Assembly (NCBI GenBank): GCA_009780755.1
Contig: WQZL01000018.1
Span: 1-21,645, forward strand
Length of the DNA stretch: 21,645 nt
Source of the DNA: Promicromonosporaceae bacterium
Lineage (GTDB): Bacteria; Actinomycetota; Actinomycetes; Actinomycetales; Cellulomonadaceae
Direction of reading: 5' to 3'
A model generated the notes under the pieces. The model saw only the letters and a program-made list of their open reading frames with translations. It ran no database searches and was not told the origin of the DNA. The position numbers were made by a program, and so were the translations under genes. Positions 21,202 through 21,645 of this stretch are shown here, in pieces; position 1 is the stretch's first letter; the number at the start of each line of letters is the position of its first letter.

Positions 21202-21645
21202 GTGCGAATGCCAGAGGCGCTATATCGCCTTTATGAAAACCGTCGGTTGGCCACGTATCTGACCCCTCCTGCTCGCCTGCCCAGACACATCGGCGTGATT
21301 CTTGATGGCAACCGGCGATGGGCCTCCTCCTTCGGGGAGACCGCCGCCACCGGTCACCGCCGGGGCGCCGCCAAGATAGCGGAGTTTCTGGGCTGGGTCG
21401 AAGAGTGGCGCATCGAGGTGGTCACCCTCTGGATGCTCTCCACCGACAACCTGGGTCGCTCCAGCGAAGAACTCGAAGCCCTACTAGAGATCATTCAGGA
21501 TGCCGTGCAGGCGCTTAGCGCTGCCCGACGCTGGCGCCTGCGCGTTGTTGGCCGCCTTGACCTGCTGCCCGATGATGTGGCCACCACCTTGCGCCACGCC
21601 GCCGAGGCGACCGCCGAGGTCGAGGGGTTAGAGGTGAACGTCGCC
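21202..21645 (+). CDS. uppS: short-chain Z-isoprenyl diphosphate synthase, 5' part
   Basis: First 148 codons of a cis-prenyltransferase; the 3' end lies outside the window. It would add isopentenyl diphosphate in Z configuration to make polyprenyl diphosphates for cell-wall carrier lipid. Motifs: HIGVILDGNRRWA with catalytic Asp 35, GHRRGAAKIAEFL, and TLWMLSTDNLGRSSEELEALL. The sequence is closer, from memory, to mycobacterial Z-farnesyl diphosphate synthase (Rv1086) than to the long-chain UppS (Rv2361c), and the hemolysin III neighbour matches Rv1085c. Product chain length is therefore uncertain. The start is GTG 21202, probably leaderless. Confidence 0.9.
   Translation, partial: MRMPEALYRLYENRRLATYLTPPARLPRHIGVILDGNRRWASSFGETAATGHRRGAAKIAEFLGWVEEWRIEVVTLWMLSTDNLGRSSEELEALLEIIQDAVQALSAARRWRLRVVGRLDLLPDDVATTLRHAAEATAEVEGLEVNVA

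Overview
The window comes from a high-GC actinobacterium. The evidence is a mycothiol S-conjugate amidase gene (mycothiol is confined to Actinobacteria), a class II DAHP synthase, a PASTA-domain Ser/Thr kinase, a short-chain Z-isoprenyl diphosphate synthase, many GTG/TTG starts, and several starts that look leaderless with a TANNNT -10 box 6-9 nt upstream. Two neighbourhoods match, from memory, the Mycobacterium tuberculosis order: plsC-like / aroG / pknL (Rv2182c-Rv2176 region) and greA / mca / hemolysin III / Z-FPP synthase (Rv1080c-Rv1086 region). The genus cannot be fixed from the sequence. The PPi-type phosphofructokinase resembles the propionibacterial enzyme.

Layout. 1-158: no gene, but a palindromic repeat. 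159-806 (-): small membrane protein with a repeat-expanded N-terminus. 872-2861 (+): acyltransferase and PPi-dependent phosphofructokinase, closed by a strong hairpin. 2941-3462 (+): DUF3800-like gene, followed at 3463-3660 by two structured, covarying RNA-like repeats. 3712-5076 (+): class II DAHP synthase. 5117-8422 (-): ECF sigma factor, membrane anti-sigma-like protein and PASTA kinase, read as one operon. 8488-9030 (-): secreted, membrane-anchored acidic protein with a Ca-binding-type loop. 9188-13393 (+): PfkB sugar kinase, lipoprotein alpha/beta hydrolase and GH43 glycosidase, which look like a carbohydrate-scavenging unit. 13398-16894 (-): heterodimeric ABC exporter with one consensus and one dead ATP site. 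16926-18500 (+): guaA. 18637-19122 (-): greA. 19326-20237 (+): mca. 20234-20959 (-): hemolysin III/PAQR protein behind a perfect 22-bp palindrome. 21202-end (+): Z-isoprenyl diphosphate synthase, cut by the window edge.

The most interesting items are the DUF3800-like gene with its two tandem structured repeats; a dispersed palindromic repeat family with one copy translated inside a protein; the asymmetric ABC exporter; and the sigma/anti-sigma/PASTA-kinase operon. Two long inverted repeats lie in divergent intergenic regions of the greA-uppS block. Most genes are ordinary core genes. No transposase, integrase, CRISPR array, rRNA or tRNA was recognised.
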